38,451 nt of DNA from Fuerstiella sp. (GCA_022447185.1 JAKVAY010000072.1:1-38451), one strand, 5' to 3'; shown: positions 25,458 to 35,855, numbered from the stretch's first letter. Translations and numbers: made by a program. Notes: generated from the sequence alone by a model not told the origin.

Positions 25458-26210
25458 TCACTGAGCGTCAGAGGAACCGTTTGCACTGACTCGGGTGCCA
25501 ATCGTATCGCCACTGATTACGCGACCGATGTTGCCGACTCGCTTATAGTTGAAGACAACAATCGGAAGCCTGTGTTCCATACAGTGATGGAATGCCTGGG
25601 CATCCATGACCTGCAGATTCTGATCAAGAACTTCGCGGTAGCTGATTTCTGTGTAACGAATCGCGTGGGGGTTTCTGACAGGATCTTCAGAATAAATTCC
25701 ATCGACTTTTGTGGCTTTCAGGACCACGCTGGCATCGATCTCCCGGGCTCTTAAAGCTGCCGCAGTATCCGTTGTTACAAACGGACTACCGGTACCGGCA
25801 GCCAGAATAACCACACGACCTTTTTCCAGATGCCTAATACATCGCCGTCGAATAAAGGGTTCTGCGACACCTTCCATGCGAATCGCACTCTGGACACGTG
25901 TGGGTACCCCCGCTGTTTCCAGGGCGTCTTGCAGCGCCAGCGCGTTGATGACTGTTGCCAGCATGCCCATATAGTGAGCAGTCGACGGGATTATCGTATC
26001 ACTAACCTCGGCAAAGTCCTTGCCGCGCAGAATGTTTCCACCTCCACAGACAATGGCAAGTTCCACTCCCGAAGTCATTACGTCGCGAATCTGTTCAGCA
26101 ATACTGGTGACTTCGGGCATACTGATGCCTGATTCACCGTTGTGGCAAAAACTTTCACCGCTGATTTTCAGCAGGACGCGTTTGTAAGCAGGGGAATCGT
26201 CAGCAGTCAT
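25458..26210 (-). CDS. pyrH: UMP kinase
   Basis: A 250-residue bacterial UMP kinase of the amino acid kinase fold. It phosphorylates UMP to UDP in pyrimidine nucleotide synthesis and works as a cytoplasmic hexamer. Diagnostic stretches are [11 protein letters not shown] (residues 11-21), [31 protein letters not shown] and [18 protein letters not shown], followed by [13 protein letters not shown]. It is the third gene of the leftward rpsB-tsf-pyrH block, a widespread bacterial order, 132 nt after tsf. The length is normal apart from a short C-terminal tail. Confidence 0.96.
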   Translation of the reverse strand: MTADDSPAYKRVLLKISGESFCHNGESGISMPEVTSIAEQIRDVMTSGVELAIVCGGGNILRGKDFAEVSDTIIPSTAHYMGMLATVINALALQDALETAGVPTRVQSAIRMEGVAEPFIRRRCIRHLEKGRVVILAAGTGSPFVTTDTAAALRAREIDASVVLKATKVDGIYSEDPVRNPHAIRYTEISYREVLDQNLQVMDAQAFHHCMEHRLPIVVFNYKRVGNIGRVISGDTIGTRVSANGSSDAQ

Positions 26211-26342
26211 GGTTTCGCTGTGGCGAAGGAACGTGAGTCATCGAAGAGCCCGCCGCTGCCCTTCGACAGTCGATGTGCTTTGGTCTCAGGGCCGAGGCCT
26301 GCTCTGGCATGACCACACACATGCCGTGTGAATAAGCGGTCT

Positions 26343-27182
26343 CTATGCGTCTCCTGCGCTGCCCACCTGCCACCGATGAAATCCAACCGCTTCAAGGCCG
26401 CACTCTGCCAACGCCTTTTCAACGGTTTTGCTATCGTCTTTGGCAAATGGTTGCGCGAGCAGGACACCCTGCTCGACAAAGAAATTCTTCATCCTGCCGT
26501 CCACAATCTTATCAATAATATTGTCCGGCTTGCCAGTGGCCCGTGCTTCTTCCGACAAACGGCTGCGTTCCTGTTGTACGAGTGCCGCATCGACGTCTTC
26601 CGGACGGGTCACCGAAGGTTGCAGAGCTGCAATATGCATCGCCACGTCGCGCAGTATTTCGCCACCGCCTTCGCCGGTTGCCTGGAACATTACGCCGGTC
26701 TTTCCGTCGTGATGTACGTAGCCACCGACAGGACCGGAAACACGTTCCACACGATTAACAATGATCTTTTCACGTATTTTGTTCACGAGTTCTTCGAATC
26801 GAGACTGTAGAGTCGTGTCGTTATCCGGGACCTGACTCATCAGCTCTTCGGGTGATTTTGCGCCCGGGCCGTTCAGTAACTGACTCACCATGGCACTGCC
26901 GAATTCTGACAGTGATTCGCCGGTGGCCACCGGCGCTGATTCACACTGGATCTCCACCATAGCTGCCTGTTTGCCGTCGTCGGACAACTGGAAGAAGATG
27001 CGGCCCTCTTCCGTTGCGTTGTTGGCACGTTTGTCCTGAATCTTCCGAAACTGAGCCTTCAGGATCTCGACGGCCTTTTCCATGTTACCGTCTGCTTCAA
27101 CCAGTGCCTTCTTGCATTCCATCATCGGAAGGTCGGTGCGCTCACGGAGTGCTTTGACGGATGCAGCGGTGATTTCCGACAT
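26343..27182 (-). CDS. tsf: Elongation factor Ts
   Basis: A 279-residue EF-Ts, the nucleotide-exchange factor that recycles EF-Tu during translation. The N-terminal UBA-like domain reads [29 protein letters not shown] (residues 4-32), with the [11 protein letters not shown]-Tu-contact motif. The core domain shows [14 protein letters not shown] and the coiled-coil region holds the [19 protein letters not shown] stretch. It lies between rpsB and pyrH on the same strand. A GGGAGA Shine-Dalgarno precedes the start. The intergenic stretch to rpsB carries a strong stem that may tune its expression. Confidence 0.96.
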   Translation of the reverse strand: MSEITAASVKALRERTDLPMMECKKALVEADGNMEKAVEILKAQFRKIQDKRANNATEEGRIFFQLSDDGKQAAMVEIQCESAPVATGESLSEFGSAMVSQLLNGPGAKSPEELMSQVPDNDTTLQSRFEELVNKIREKIIVNRVERVSGPVGGYVHHDGKTGVMFQATGEGGGEILRDVAMHIAALQPSVTRPEDVDAALVQQERSRLSEEARATGKPDNIIDKIVDGRMKNFFVEQGVLLAQPFAKDDSKTVEKALAECGLEAVGFHRWQVGSAGDA

Positions 27183-27304
27183 CTGACTATCTCCCTTATA
27201 TTCGTAACTGAGTTGTTCATGTGATCCGGGAAAGTCGAGCCTCTGCCATCACGCTAATGACATGACGAATTGAGGCTCCTTTCATGGGTCCGCTCTGCCG
27301 ACTG

Positions 27305-27363
27305 ACGCGGAAAAAAGCCCGGGCGGTGTCCGACGGACTTATCGCAACTCTTTTTTTCCGCGT
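27305..27363 (-). terminator. Long stem between rpsB and tsf, possible attenuator
   Basis: ACGCGGAAAAAAG (27305-27317) pairs with CTTTTTTTCCGCGT (27350-27363) with a single T unpaired. An inner GTCC/GGAC hairpin lies inside. On the minus (transcribed) strand the self-complementary GCCCGGGC is followed directly by six T residues. It starts 23 nt past the rpsB stop and 123 nt before tsf. A partial terminator that sets the S2 to EF-Ts ratio is a plausible inference. Confidence 0.45.
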
Positions 27364-27385
27364 TAAAATCCCGCCGAAACGACCG

Positions 27386-28132
27386 TCAGGCAATCGTGGG
27401 TACTGCTTTCGGTTCTTCGCCAGGATCTGCTTTTCTCGGCTCTTCCGGCCGCATGGATTTACCCTGTTTGATGGCATCCGTCAGATGTTGAATGATCAGC
27501 CGTATCGATCGGAGGCTGTCATCGTTTCCAGGAATCACCAAGTCAACCAGATCCGGGTCGGAGTCGGTATCGATCAGCGAAACGACTTTGATTCCCAAAA
27601 GGCGTGCCTCGTGCACGGCGTTCTTTTCTTTGCCGGGATCCACGACGACCAGACACTCCGGAAGTCGGTTCATATCCCGGATACCGTTCAGGTTGCGGTA
27701 GATCTTGCGATATTCCCGCATAAGAGTGGACTGCATTTTCTTGCTGTAAGTTCGGATTTCTCCGGATTCCCGCAGCGCCTCCAGTTCTTCCAGCCGTTTG
27801 AGTCGGCTTCGGACGGTACGAAAGTTAGTCAGGGTTCCTCCCAGCCAGCGTTCCGTGCAGAAGGGCATATCGATTGCAGTTGCCAGTTCCTCCACCGATG
27901 CAGATGCCTGCCGTTTCGTTCCCACAAACAGGATCAAACTGCCCTGTGCGGCGACTCGCATCAAATATTTTTTGGCGCGGATCAGCCCACGAATCGTTTC
28001 TTTTAAATCAATAATGTGAATCTGGTTCCGCCGACCGTAAATATACGGACGCATCTTTGGATTCCAGCGGCTTGACCGGTGACCATAATGGACACCGGCA
28101 TCCAAAATCTCTTTCACAACAATCTCAGCCAT
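27386..28132 (-). CDS. rpsB: 30S ribosomal protein S2
   Basis: A 248-residue ribosomal protein S2 of the small subunit. The start at 28132 follows GGGAGA and gives the usual [20 protein letters not shown] opening; the longer frame to 28153 lacks support. Family motifs include [41 protein letters not shown] and [12 protein letters not shown]. It is the first gene of the rpsB-tsf-pyrH block. The leader has two perfect hairpins, which could mediate autogenous control by S2 as known in other bacteria. Confidence 0.97.
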   Translation of the reverse strand: MAEIVVKEILDAGVHYGHRSSRWNPKMRPYIYGRRNQIHIIDLKETIRGLIRAKKYLMRVAAQGSLILFVGTKRQASASVEELATAIDMPFCTERWLGGTLTNFRTVRSRLKRLEELEALRESGEIRTYSKKMQSTLMREYRKIYRNLNGIRDMNRLPECLVVVDPGKEKNAVHEARLLGIKVVSLIDTDSDPDLVDLVIPGNDDSLRSIRLIIQHLTDAIKQGKSMRPEEPRKADPGEEPKAVPTIA

Positions 28133-28149
28133 CGCCGATCTCCCGCGTT

Positions 28150-28264
28150 CCACATTGTGATGTGGACAGAAAAATTGTGTGAAGGTCGAACAAGAGGTTC
28201 AACGTTCAACGGCAGCCAGTAAATGGGTGACCGCCGAGCCCAGACCCTTTCGCACCGGAAAGGG
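28150..28264 (-). promoter_or_regulatory. rpsB leader with two hairpins
   Basis: CCACAT/ATGTGG (28150-28155 with 28160-28165, 4-nt loop) sits just upstream of the rpsB Shine-Dalgarno. CCCTTTC/GAAAGGG (28245-28251 with 28258-28264, 6-nt loop) lies about 110 nt further upstream. The pairing is read directly; S2 autoregulation by such a leader is known in other bacteria and only inferred here. The rest of the gap up to tsaE at 28596 shows nothing I can support. Confidence 0.35.
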
Positions 28265-28595
28265 AAACAATATCTGGAGGAGCATACCGTCGTTCTGACA
28301 GGTGGTCAAACCGCGTTTCCTGTTCTCTCATAAGGATTTAAGTGTTCCCGGCCAGTGGAAATGTCATCATTCCGTGCACATTGATTGCTGCCAATACTCG
28401 AATGAATTTGTTTCCCGTTTCTCAACAGCTCTCACTGACCAGCGTTCCCGGAAATGTGCCGGTACAACGTGGGGGCCCTGTGGTCACGGCCACTATGGCG
28501 GCTGCTTTCGTGTTTTTTGCAGGGGCTTTCGTCGTTTACGACGAAATGAGTGGCGCCGTTGTTCGAAACGATCAGCACCCTGGTGTCAGTGTCCG

Positions 28596-29123
28596 TCAGC
28601 CAGAAGGCCTGGTGTGTATGGTGATGTTCCACAAATCATGCTTAACAGTCAGTTTTTCGCAGATCTTTTGTACCATGGTATCACTGACCGGACCGCGGGA
28701 CATCAAATCAAACTGGCGGACAGTCGGTCCGGATTGTCTGATTTCTACCACAAGATGATCTGTCGGAAGAATCTCGGCAATACGTTCAGCCCATTCCACA
28801 AAACAAATCTGGTCAGGATCGAACAGGTAATCTTCCGCTCCCAGTGCAAGAAACTCATCGTGATCGGCAAGACGATAGGTGTCAAAATGACCCACAGTCC
28901 ATTCAGGACACTCATAGAACTGCAACAACACGAATGTGGGACTTGTGACCTTTGACGCGTCGACGCCTAAATGCTGGCAGAACGACCTCACGAAAAAGGT
29001 CTTTCCTGAACCGAGTTGTCCGTTGAGCGCAATCGTCAGGCCTGGAGTGACTGAAGCTGCGCAGACAGCAGCAAAATCCTGGGTCTGTGCTTCTGACTCA
29101 CTGTAGAACGAAATGTGCGACAT
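28596..29123 (-). CDS. tsaE: tRNA threonylcarbamoyladenosine biosynthesis ATPase TsaE
   Basis: A 175-residue P-loop ATPase needed, with TsaB and TsaD, for the t6A37 modification of ANN-decoding tRNAs. The Walker A is GQLGSGKT (residues 35-42). The family stretches TSPTFVLLQFYE, HFDTYRLAD and ICFVEWAERI follow in order. I start at the Met at 29123, which fits the usual short N-terminus; the open frame extends upstream as low-complexity sequence that overlaps the AAA gene and looks non-coding. A C-terminal extension of about 20 residues is unremarkable. TsaB and TsaD are not in the window. Confidence 0.93.
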   Translation of the reverse strand: MSHISFYSESEAQTQDFAAVCAASVTPGLTIALNGQLGSGKTFFVRSFCQHLGVDASKVTSPTFVLLQFYECPEWTVGHFDTYRLADHDEFLALGAEDYLFDPDQICFVEWAERIAEILPTDHLVVEIRQSGPTVRQFDLMSRGPVSDTMVQKICEKLTVKHDLWNITIHTRPSG

Positions 29124-29235
29124 CAATTTGAGTCGTTCTGCATGGTGATTACCGATTTCTGTCTGTCTCCAGCCATTTCGAGAGCGCGTAGTTTTGCCGG
29201 GTATACTGCTTCGGTGCAGGTGACGGATGTTGGAT

Positions 29236-30216
29236 CTAGAACGGCCCGTTCCCTTCGTCGTTAATGTCTGAAATATTGTCGTCGTCTTCATCGTCCGGGT
29301 GCAGGGGGTCGCCTGGGTTGAAAAAGAAATCTCCCAGTCCCATTGGAACAATGTTGCCTCCAAGCGACTGGCTGCGGCGTTCGGCGAGATCTTCAAGATC
29401 AACAGCGTCTTCTCCCAGGCACTTTTCCAGCGCTTCACGCCAGGCGTCATCACGGGCGATGGGGTGATCCGATGTCTGCGCAAGTCTTTTCATGGCGAAT
29501 CTCAGCAGATTGATTCCGTCTCGAGTGCTAAAGTCAAGATTGAGCGTATGAGCCTGCTGCAGAAAGTCGACGGTGAGGCTGAGCATTTGGTCGTCGGCAA
29601 ACGGAAGATGGTACCGGAGGATTGCCATTTCGTCGTCTCGGGCAGGATGTCCCAGACTCAGAGTCGGCTGCAGACGGCTCATGATGTAATCCGGTATCTC
29701 GAATGTTGAGGCGTCTTCATTCATCGTGACGGCGCAGCGAAAATCCGGATGAGCATGAATGGTGATTCCGGCAACAATTGATTCCACGTTGCGCCGATGG
29801 TCGAGTAAAGGTGCCAGGCTGGCCCACGACTTTTCATTCATACGATTCCCTTCATCCAGCACACAGATTCCGCCCCGAATCATGGCGGTCACTACGGGGG
29901 ATGCGTGGTAGGCGATCTTTCCACTTTCGGCAAGCACGGGTGTTACGATGAGATCTTCCGGTCGTGTATCCGCGGTGCATTGATAGATATACAGATCCTG
30001 CATGCGAACCCTGGTTGCCGAAATGGCGAGTGTCGTCTTGCCGATGCCGGGAGTTCCCACAATTCGCGGTGTTAATGGCAGATCCCGATCATCAACGACG
30101 AGCCAGCAGGCAAGTAGTTGTTGCAGCACTTCCGTTTGTCCAATCCAGTCGCCGGAGGTTGTGTCGGGGGTTGAGAGGTGCAGTGAAATATTGTCAACGT
30201 TATGAATCTCAGCCAT
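29236..30216 (-). CDS. MoxR-like AAA+ ATPase
   Basis: A 326-residue AAA+ ATPase of the MoxR/AAA_5 type. Walker A is GTPGIGKTT (residues 54-62) and Walker B is [10 protein letters not shown] (Asp121, Glu122). These are followed by the sensor-like [10 protein letters not shown] and [11 protein letters not shown] with an arginine-finger-like Arg. The C-terminus is acidic (DDEDDDN). MoxR ATPases usually act as chaperones that mature or insert cofactors into partners, often with a von Willebrand domain protein; none is adjacent. It lies 112 nt upstream of tsaE on the same strand and may be co-transcribed. Confidence 0.85.
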   Translation of the reverse strand: MAEIHNVDNISLHLSTPDTTSGDWIGQTEVLQQLLACWLVVDDRDLPLTPRIVGTPGIGKTTLAISATRVRMQDLYIYQCTADTRPEDLIVTPVLAESGKIAYHASPVVTAMIRGGICVLDEGNRMNEKSWASLAPLLDHRRNVESIVAGITIHAHPDFRCAVTMNEDASTFEIPDYIMSRLQPTLSLGHPARDDEMAILRYHLPFADDQMLSLTVDFLQQAHTLNLDFSTRDGINLLRFAMKRLAQTSDHPIARDDAWREALEKCLGEDAVDLEDLAERRSQSLGGNIVPMGLGDFFFNPGDPLHPDDEDDDNISDINDEGNGPF

Positions 30217-30521
30217 GATGAGCCTAATCTGAACGGTTGTTGGGGAACCGGGCTGACAGGTCGCAGGGCGGCCAAACGAGCCACATAATTTGCAGCTGAG
30301 AACAGATTTCTGCCAACCACAGGAGGACGGATTGCTGTCACCAGGAAAGTATCGGGGGCTTTCAGGTCAGGGGATTGAGTCCAGCGTTTGACATCGCAGA
30401 TTTCGATCCGTACCGTCATCGAATCGTATACTTATACCAACCGCTGACGGGGTTTCCTCCATTCGCGGGATCTCAACTCTCTTCGGCCCGTTTTTTCTGT
30501 CATTTTGCATCCCGGGAGACC

Positions 30522-31523
30522 ATGTCGATGGCTCGCACCGTAACTCTGTTTACCGGCCAGTGGGCCGACCTGCCTCTGGAAACGCTTTGTAAGAAGTCCA
30601 AAGAATTCGGTTATGATGGACTCGAACTGGCCTGTTGGGGCGATCATTTCGAAGTCGACAAGGCTCTTTCTGACGACAGTTATTGTCAGAAGAAACGCGA
30701 CTTGCTCGACAAATACGAACTCAAACTGTTCTCCATTTCCAATCATCTTGTTGGTCAGGCAGTGCTGGACAACATCGATCAGCGACACCAGGCAATCCTT
30801 CCGGAGTACGTATGGGGTGACGGCGATCCGGATGGCGTGAACGCTCGTGCGGTCGAAGAAATGAAGAATACGGCTCGTGCCGCACAAAAACTTGGCGTGA
30901 GCATTGTGAACGGTTTTACGGGTTCCAGTATCTGGCACCTTCTCTACGATTTTCCGCCGACACCGCCCGAAATGATTGATGCCGGCTTCGATTTGCTGGC
31001 AGAGCGCTGGAATCCGATCCTTGATGTATTTCAGGAGTGCGGTATCAAATTTGCGCTCGAAGTCCACCCTTCAGAAATAGCATTCGATATTTATTCGGCC
31101 GATCGAGCTCTCAGATCGCTCAATCACCGTGAAGAATTCGGTTTTAATTTTGATCCAAGCCATCTCATCTGGCAGGGCGTCGATCCCGTCGAGTTTCTTC
31201 GATATTTCCCGGAACGTATTTATCACGTACATATGAAAGATGCCTCTGTGACGCTGAACGGACGAACCGGAATTCTGACGAGCCATCTTCCCTGGGGGGA
31301 CAATCGACGCGGCTGGGACTTCCGCAGCGTTGGACGTGGTGGAGTGCGGTTCGAAGAGATCATCCGTGAGCTCAACGCCATCAACTACAGCGGGCCGCTG
31401 TCAGTCGAATGGGAAGATATCGGTATGGATCGAGAGCAGGGTGCTGCTGAGGCGGCACAGTTCTGCAAGAACGTGGACTTCGAACCATCCGGCCGCAGAT
31501 TTGACGACGCTTTTGCCGAATAA
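30522..31523 (+). CDS. Sugar phosphate isomerase/epimerase (TIM barrel)
   Basis: A 333-residue xylose-isomerase-like TIM barrel protein of the IolE/IolH sugar phosphate isomerase/epimerase group. The start at 30522 (GGGAGACC just before) gives [17 protein letters not shown]; a second ATG two codons on is possible. The metal-binding pattern is seen in [51 protein letters not shown] and LSVEWED. These provide the Glu/Asp/His ligands of the family. Paralogues are numerous in planctomycetes and usually act on inositol or modified sugars. The substrate cannot be read. A membrane protein gene follows after 80 nt. Confidence 0.87.
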   Translation: MSMARTVTLFTGQWADLPLETLCKKSKEFGYDGLELACWGDHFEVDKALSDDSYCQKKRDLLDKYELKLFSISNHLVGQAVLDNIDQRHQAILPEYVWGDGDPDGVNARAVEEMKNTARAAQKLGVSIVNGFTGSSIWHLLYDFPPTPPEMIDAGFDLLAERWNPILDVFQECGIKFALEVHPSEIAFDIYSADRALRSLNHREEFGFNFDPSHLIWQGVDPVEFLRYFPERIYHVHMKDASVTLNGRTGILTSHLPWGDNRRGWDFRSVGRGGVRFEEIIRELNAINYSGPLSVEWEDIGMDREQGAAEAAQFCKNVDFEPSGRRFDDAFAE

Positions 31524-31603
31524 AGCTGCGGGGGAAATCCAGTATCAATCACCCCGGCTGTGTGCAACAGTTGGGGTGGTGTTGTATTGGAGCTGAGTCA
31601 CTG

Positions 31604-32677
31604 ATGAATCAGGATCCTGTTCGAGTCAATCAGGTTCACTGGACCCGGGTGTTCCCGTTTCTGCGCCTGTTCAAAGCGGCTTCACTTGGATGCAGTGTGT
31701 CAGTGATGCTGATCGCAGGTGCTGCTGTCCTGGTCAGCTGGATCGGGACGAAAGTCGTTGACTTCCCGGGGGCTGACGCACCGTCGGTAAACTCGACACT
31801 GAGAACGAGTTTATCGCAGACGGTTCCGACAGAATTGCTTCCTCGACTGATCGACAGCGTTCTCGCGTTTGCATTGGACATCTGTTTTGTTCGTCAACCA
31901 CTGGCTGGTTGGCAGCCAGCCACGGGAACCCGAGCCTACTGGCAGGCCCCCGTCCTGATGGTGTGGAACGCGCTGAGCCTGGGATTCTTTGGGACCGCTC
32001 TTGCACGTTCTGTCTCCACACAATTCTGCCGTCAGGCGCGAACCGGAGTGTTCGCATCAATGTGCTACGCCGGGCGGCACTGGCGAGATACGCTGCTGGC
32101 GGCCGGACTCATCATCACGATTCTGTTAATCAACAGATCTCTCCTCGTGTTGGCGGGACATGTTTCGGGATTTGGGTTCATCGGTCAAATCACCGTGAGC
32201 GTCTTATGGATACTGATCGAGCTGTTTGCTGTTGGTCTGGTGCTTGCATTCATGGTTGGAGGGATTGCCTGGTTGTTATCGGTGGCTGCGACGGGTGTCG
32301 ATGGTTGCTCGGGAGCAGAATCGGTCAGTCGCTGCATCAGTTACAGTTTGTCACATCCGCTGTTGCTGTTCATTGGCCTGGTGACGATTACTGCTCTCGC
32401 GTTTGCCGTGCGCATGCTGTGTGAAGGGTTACTTATGGCGAGCAGCATGGCCCTGCCCCGGGAGCTGCTGCACCATGATCCGGACAGTGTTCGTAAAATC
32501 TGGATGTTTCTGATCACGCAAGTCCCGCATGCCGTTCATCTCGCGGTGTTCCTTGCAGGCATGACAATTCTGTACGTATTGTTGCGACAGAGAGAAGACG
32601 GCATCAGCACAGGTGAGATTGACGGTGCCATATCACCTCGACGCTCTATCGTATCGCAATCATCGACGCAAAGTTGA
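31604..32677 (+). CDS. Multi-pass membrane protein, unknown function
   Basis: A 357-residue integral membrane protein that I do not recognise by family. Started at the ATG at 31604 (GGAG about 11 nt upstream), it has around six to seven hydrophobic helices. The first is near residues 20-45 and the strongest are the FIGQITVSVLWILIELFAVG and VLAFMVGGIAWLLSVAA pair near 190-230. The last is VFLAGMTILYVLL near the C-terminus. No transporter signature or catalytic motif is visible. It follows the isomerase gene on the same strand and overlaps the convergent cmoA end by 32 bp. Confidence 0.72.
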   Translation: MNQDPVRVNQVHWTRVFPFLRLFKAASLGCSVSVMLIAGAAVLVSWIGTKVVDFPGADAPSVNSTLRTSLSQTVPTELLPRLIDSVLAFALDICFVRQPLAGWQPATGTRAYWQAPVLMVWNALSLGFFGTALARSVSTQFCRQARTGVFASMCYAGRHWRDTLLAAGLIITILLINRSLLVLAGHVSGFGFIGQITVSVLWILIELFAVGLVLAFMVGGIAWLLSVAATGVDGCSGAESVSRCISYSLSHPLLLFIGLVTITALAFAVRMLCEGLLMASSMALPRELLHHDPDSVRKIWMFLITQVPHAVHLAVFLAGMTILYVLLRQREDGISTGEIDGAISPRRSIVSQSSTQS

Positions 32678-33371
32678 AACATCGGAACCAGACACTGACC
32701 TGACAAAAACCGCAGGCTTGTATTCGGTCGATGTGAACAGTCAGTGTCTCAGTAACAAGTGATTCTTCCAAGGCAGTTCGTTTTTGCGCAATTTCAAGTT
32801 CGCTGTAGCCATGAGCTCGTTTGAAATCCAGATGAAGGTCTGTCATCAGCTTTTGCTCCTTTACGTCGTCGAAACATACCTTTTCTGAGACCAGCAGTAC
32901 GCCGCCTGGCTGCATCCCGTCGTGAATTGACTGGAGCAGGGGTAAACGTTCACTGCAAGGTACGAACTGCAGTGTCAGATTGAGTACGACCACAGAAGCG
33001 TTTTCGACAGAGACAGACCGGATGTCATTTTCGTGTGTGATTATTTTGCAGGCAGTCCGGCTGGTTTCCTTTAGTCGATCCCTGAGCCGGGTGATCATCG
33101 CCTGTGAATTGTCGATGGCGTGAAGAGTGCATGAAGTTGGTGCATGAAGCCGCATTCGCTCGGTCGCGGCTCCCAGTGAACAGCCTAAATCATAGAGCTG
33201 ACTGTTAGGAGTGGCGTGCCTCAGTGTGATTTGCTCAATCATCGCCAGCATCGAAGAGTAGCCAGGTACTGAACGGGCGATCATGTCGGGGAACACATTG
33301 GCTACGCTGTCATCGAACTCAAATTGTCCAACCTGAGCAAGGGGTTTGGAATAAATCCGGTCCTGGTTCAT
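32646..33371 (-). CDS. cmoA: Carboxy-S-adenosyl-L-methionine synthase
   Basis: A 241-residue CmoA, which converts SAM and prephenate to carboxy-SAM, the donor CmoB uses to make 5-oxyacetyl-uridine at tRNA position 34. It matches E. coli CmoA along its whole length: VANVFPDMIARSVPGYSSML, the SAM-binding YDLGCSLGAATERM, IDNSQAMITR, VVLNLTLQFV and DFKRAHGYSELEIAQKR. The Met at 33371 starts the conserved part. The 3' end overlaps the convergent membrane protein gene by 32 bp. cmoB is not adjacent. Confidence 0.94.
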   Translation of the reverse strand: MNQDRIYSKPLAQVGQFEFDDSVANVFPDMIARSVPGYSSMLAMIEQITLRHATPNSQLYDLGCSLGAATERMRLHAPTSCTLHAIDNSQAMITRLRDRLKETSRTACKIITHENDIRSVSVENASVVVLNLTLQFVPCSERLPLLQSIHDGMQPGGVLLVSEKVCFDDVKEQKLMTDLHLDFKRAHGYSELEIAQKRTALEESLVTETLTVHIDRIQACGFCQVSVWFRCFNFASMIAIR

Positions 33372-34292
33372 CGTCAAGTGCCGAGAGAATCGCGAGGAGT
33401 ACAGGAGACGGGAAGTCCAGTGCAACACAGGCATTTGTCGTTGCGCCTGCCTGGGGTTGTTGCAGCGAAAGCAGATAAAAACCTGTGTCAGCTAGTGTGC
33501 GGATCGTAGAGGAAGCCTCGGTTTCCGGAACCGTGAGTGGATCAATTCTGTTAATCCGATGGAGGATTTGCAACGTTTGACGACATCGTTTCGTTCGTGA
33601 AGGCACGTGAATTTGTTGCGTCCAAAAAACTTCCTGTAGTGAAGGGCACAGTCAAACGTCGTTCACTGAAAGACAACATTGTCCCAATTATGCTTAATAT
33701 ATACTGGCCGGCAGAGGCCGGACCATTTACGCACACGATAGATTCCTGGCTGAATCGGAATCTTCGTTATTTCAGCAGGATGAGTGCGATTTCACGCTTC
33801 CGCATCTGGCAGCTTCACCTGCTGGTGTGGCACTGGCAGGGAGGGACGGTTGATTCGGCTGGAGGCGCGCCCGTCAGCCATGAACTCAGGTTTCAGGGCC
33901 GCGGATAAGCCCGATAACCAGTACAAGAAACAGCAGATCTGTCACAGCCCAAATACCTAAGCGCGAGCTTGGGCGGGATCTGTGTGCAGCAACGAGTTTC
34001 CTTCATCCGATCACGGTTTCTCCGGAAGACAACAACCGATCGTCGAGTCGTGTAAAGTCGGCCTGGTTCGGCACCAGTGAGGCGACGTAACTGCCCTCCA
34101 GCCCGGACGCGAATTTGGATCGTATGGAGCGGAGCATTCAATACCGAACGATGTGATTCGGAAACACCCAGTGTGTCGTTGTTGCGGGAACAGCGTTCAC
34201 GATCGGCAACGTTCGTTTTTTCTGGTTATTGATCCGCCGCACAACTGCGTGCGCGACATAGAGTTCAGAAGTTGCTCGATTTCCTGCAACCG
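33372..34292. other. Gene-poor 0.9-kb stretch
   Basis: No convincing gene is seen. Short frames at 33597-33908 (+) and 33893-34141 (-) have no recognisable motif. One minus frame near 33900-33990 encodes a hydrophobic run (ending VLVIGLIRGPET), but without a start codon. A small hairpin (CCGGC/GCCGG around AGAG, about 33707-33720) follows an AT-rich stretch that could be a promoter. The region may hold regulatory sequence for the divergent cmoA and GGDEF genes. Confidence 0.35.
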
Positions 34293-35750
34293 ATGTTCAT
34301 TCCGGATCTAATTGCGGTGCCGGGTTTTATGTTTTGTTCCAAGAAGCTCATTCGTGTCCACTGGTGTGCCGATACTCCACACTCTCCGTCATCAAGGCTG
34401 CAGATCACGCCGTGCGATTCGTCTTCAGTTGCGTGTGACGTGCGAGTTCTGGAGTTTTTTGACAAAAAAAATGTGTTGAAAATTCGCAACGCAGTCGCAT
34501 CGCAGACGACTCCGGTTCTGTTGCTTGTTGGCAACGATTGCCTTCATGAGGCGTACAGCCTTATTCGGGAAGAAGACGATCTTTGTCTGATCGACAGTCC
34601 GTGGAATCTGATTGAACATCGTTTGTGCCGACTTCACAGAAACGTGGCGACTCGCCTGGATTCGCTCACTGCTCTGCGAAGCCGCAAGGAGCTGATTCGT
34701 CATCTCGGTGAGTGCTGTGCCGAGGCAGATGCGAGTCGACCCGTCTCAGTTATTTTTCTGGACCTGGACCACTTCAAGGCACTCAACGATCAGCATGGAC
34801 ATGCCGTCGGGGACAACCTGCTGGTTGAGTGCGGAGAACTGCTGAATGAATACACCAGTCAGGATTTCTTTGTCGCTCGATTCGGTGGCGAAGAATTTGT
34901 ACTCGTCAGCCGACTGGACGAAGAATCTACGCGACGGACAGCCGAGCACATTCGAATTACGATTGCTTCGCATGAGTTTCCCTGCGAGATCAGGATGTCG
35001 ACCAGCATCGGTATCAGCACCACTGAAGTGTCGATGGACGTTTCTGATTTGCTGAGTCAGGCTGACGAAGCGCTGTATGCAGCCAAGGCAGGAGGTCGCA
35101 ATCTGGTATACACCTGGAATCAGCTGAAGGCAGAATCTTCAAATGCCGGCGAAGATGTGGACGTGACCGGACTGGAGAATCGAGCACGCGTTTTTTCAGA
35201 ACGTGTGACGAGCTTCATCACTCGACGCAGCAAAAAATTGATTACAGGACTCAAACACGAGGCATCGACGGATGCTCTGACGCAGATATACAACCGACGC
35301 TATTTGGATAGCCAGCTTTCCGTGGAAGTAGCGGCGGCACAACGGGATGCGTATCCGCTGTGCATTGCCCTGATCGACGTAGATCACTTTGGTCAGGTGA
35401 ACAAAATTCATGGCTGGCCAACCGGTGACCTTGTTCTGAGGCAGGTCAGCTCAATCATTCAATCGAACATTCGAAAGGAGGATTGGGTGGGGCGTTATGG
35501 TGGAGAGGAATTCTGCGTCGTATTTGTCGATGCGACACTGTCGACGGCCAGGAGTGTGTTGGAGCGTCTGCGGTCGGCTGTGCAGGATTCCCGGTTCGAA
35601 TCCACAGATGGTGTGCCGCTGGAAGTCACGATCAGTATCGGGGTTGTTGAACAGGATGGCGCCAGCACCACGCCACTGCAACTGCTCGAACACGCCAGCC
35701 GACAGACGCTGGCTGCCAAGAACGCGGGACGCAACTGTCTGCGTCCGTAG
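34293..35750 (+). CDS. Diguanylate cyclase with tandem GGEEF domains
   Basis: About 485 residues. The N-terminal 110 residues are receiver-like but degenerate (VLLLVGNDCLHEAYSLIREED near 75-95), with no clear phospho-acceptor Asp. Two complete GGDEF domains follow: the first with FLDLDHFKALNDQHGH and GGEEF at 198-202, the second with LIDVDHF and GGEEF at 403-407. GGDEF domains make cyclic di-GMP from two GTP. The second has an RxxD inhibitory site (RKED, 394-397); the first does not. A helical linker (about 290-325) joins them. The start is uncertain (TTG at 34272, ATG at 34293 or 34329). Confidence 0.85.
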   Translation: MFIPDLIAVPGFMFCSKKLIRVHWCADTPHSPSSRLQITPCDSSSVACDVRVLEFFDKKNVLKIRNAVASQTTPVLLLVGNDCLHEAYSLIREEDDLCLIDSPWNLIEHRLCRLHRNVATRLDSLTALRSRKELIRHLGECCAEADASRPVSVIFLDLDHFKALNDQHGHAVGDNLLVECGELLNEYTSQDFFVARFGGEEFVLVSRLDEESTRRTAEHIRITIASHEFPCEIRMSTSIGISTTEVSMDVSDLLSQADEALYAAKAGGRNLVYTWNQLKAESSNAGEDVDVTGLENRARVFSERVTSFITRRSKKLITGLKHEASTDALTQIYNRRYLDSQLSVEVAAAQRDAYPLCIALIDVDHFGQVNKIHGWPTGDLVLRQVSSIIQSNIRKEDWVGRYGGEEFCVVFVDATLSTARSVLERLRSAVQDSRFESTDGVPLEVTISIGVVEQDGASTTPLQLLEHASRQTLAAKNAGRNCLRP

Positions 35751-35855
35751 CCAGCCGAATCGTTTTCCCGATCTCTCAGACACAAAGCTGATGAGAATTT
35801 TGACCAGTGGTTGGTAAGAACATACCGGCACGATGTTGAACGGATCAACATGGTG

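Noticed and set aside
26306..26330. Overlapping GGCATG/CATGCC and CACAC/GTGTG helices between pyrH and tsf
   Set aside because: Stems are short, loops are too small for a real pseudoknot, and CA repeats make chance pairing likely.
33597..33908. 103-codon plus-strand frame in the gene-poor stretch
   Set aside because: No recognisable motif, unnatural composition and no Shine-Dalgarno; an opposing frame is equally open.
33900..33990. Minus-strand hydrophobic segment ending VLVIGLIRGPET as a small membrane protein
   Set aside because: No usable start codon in frame and a stop lies just upstream.
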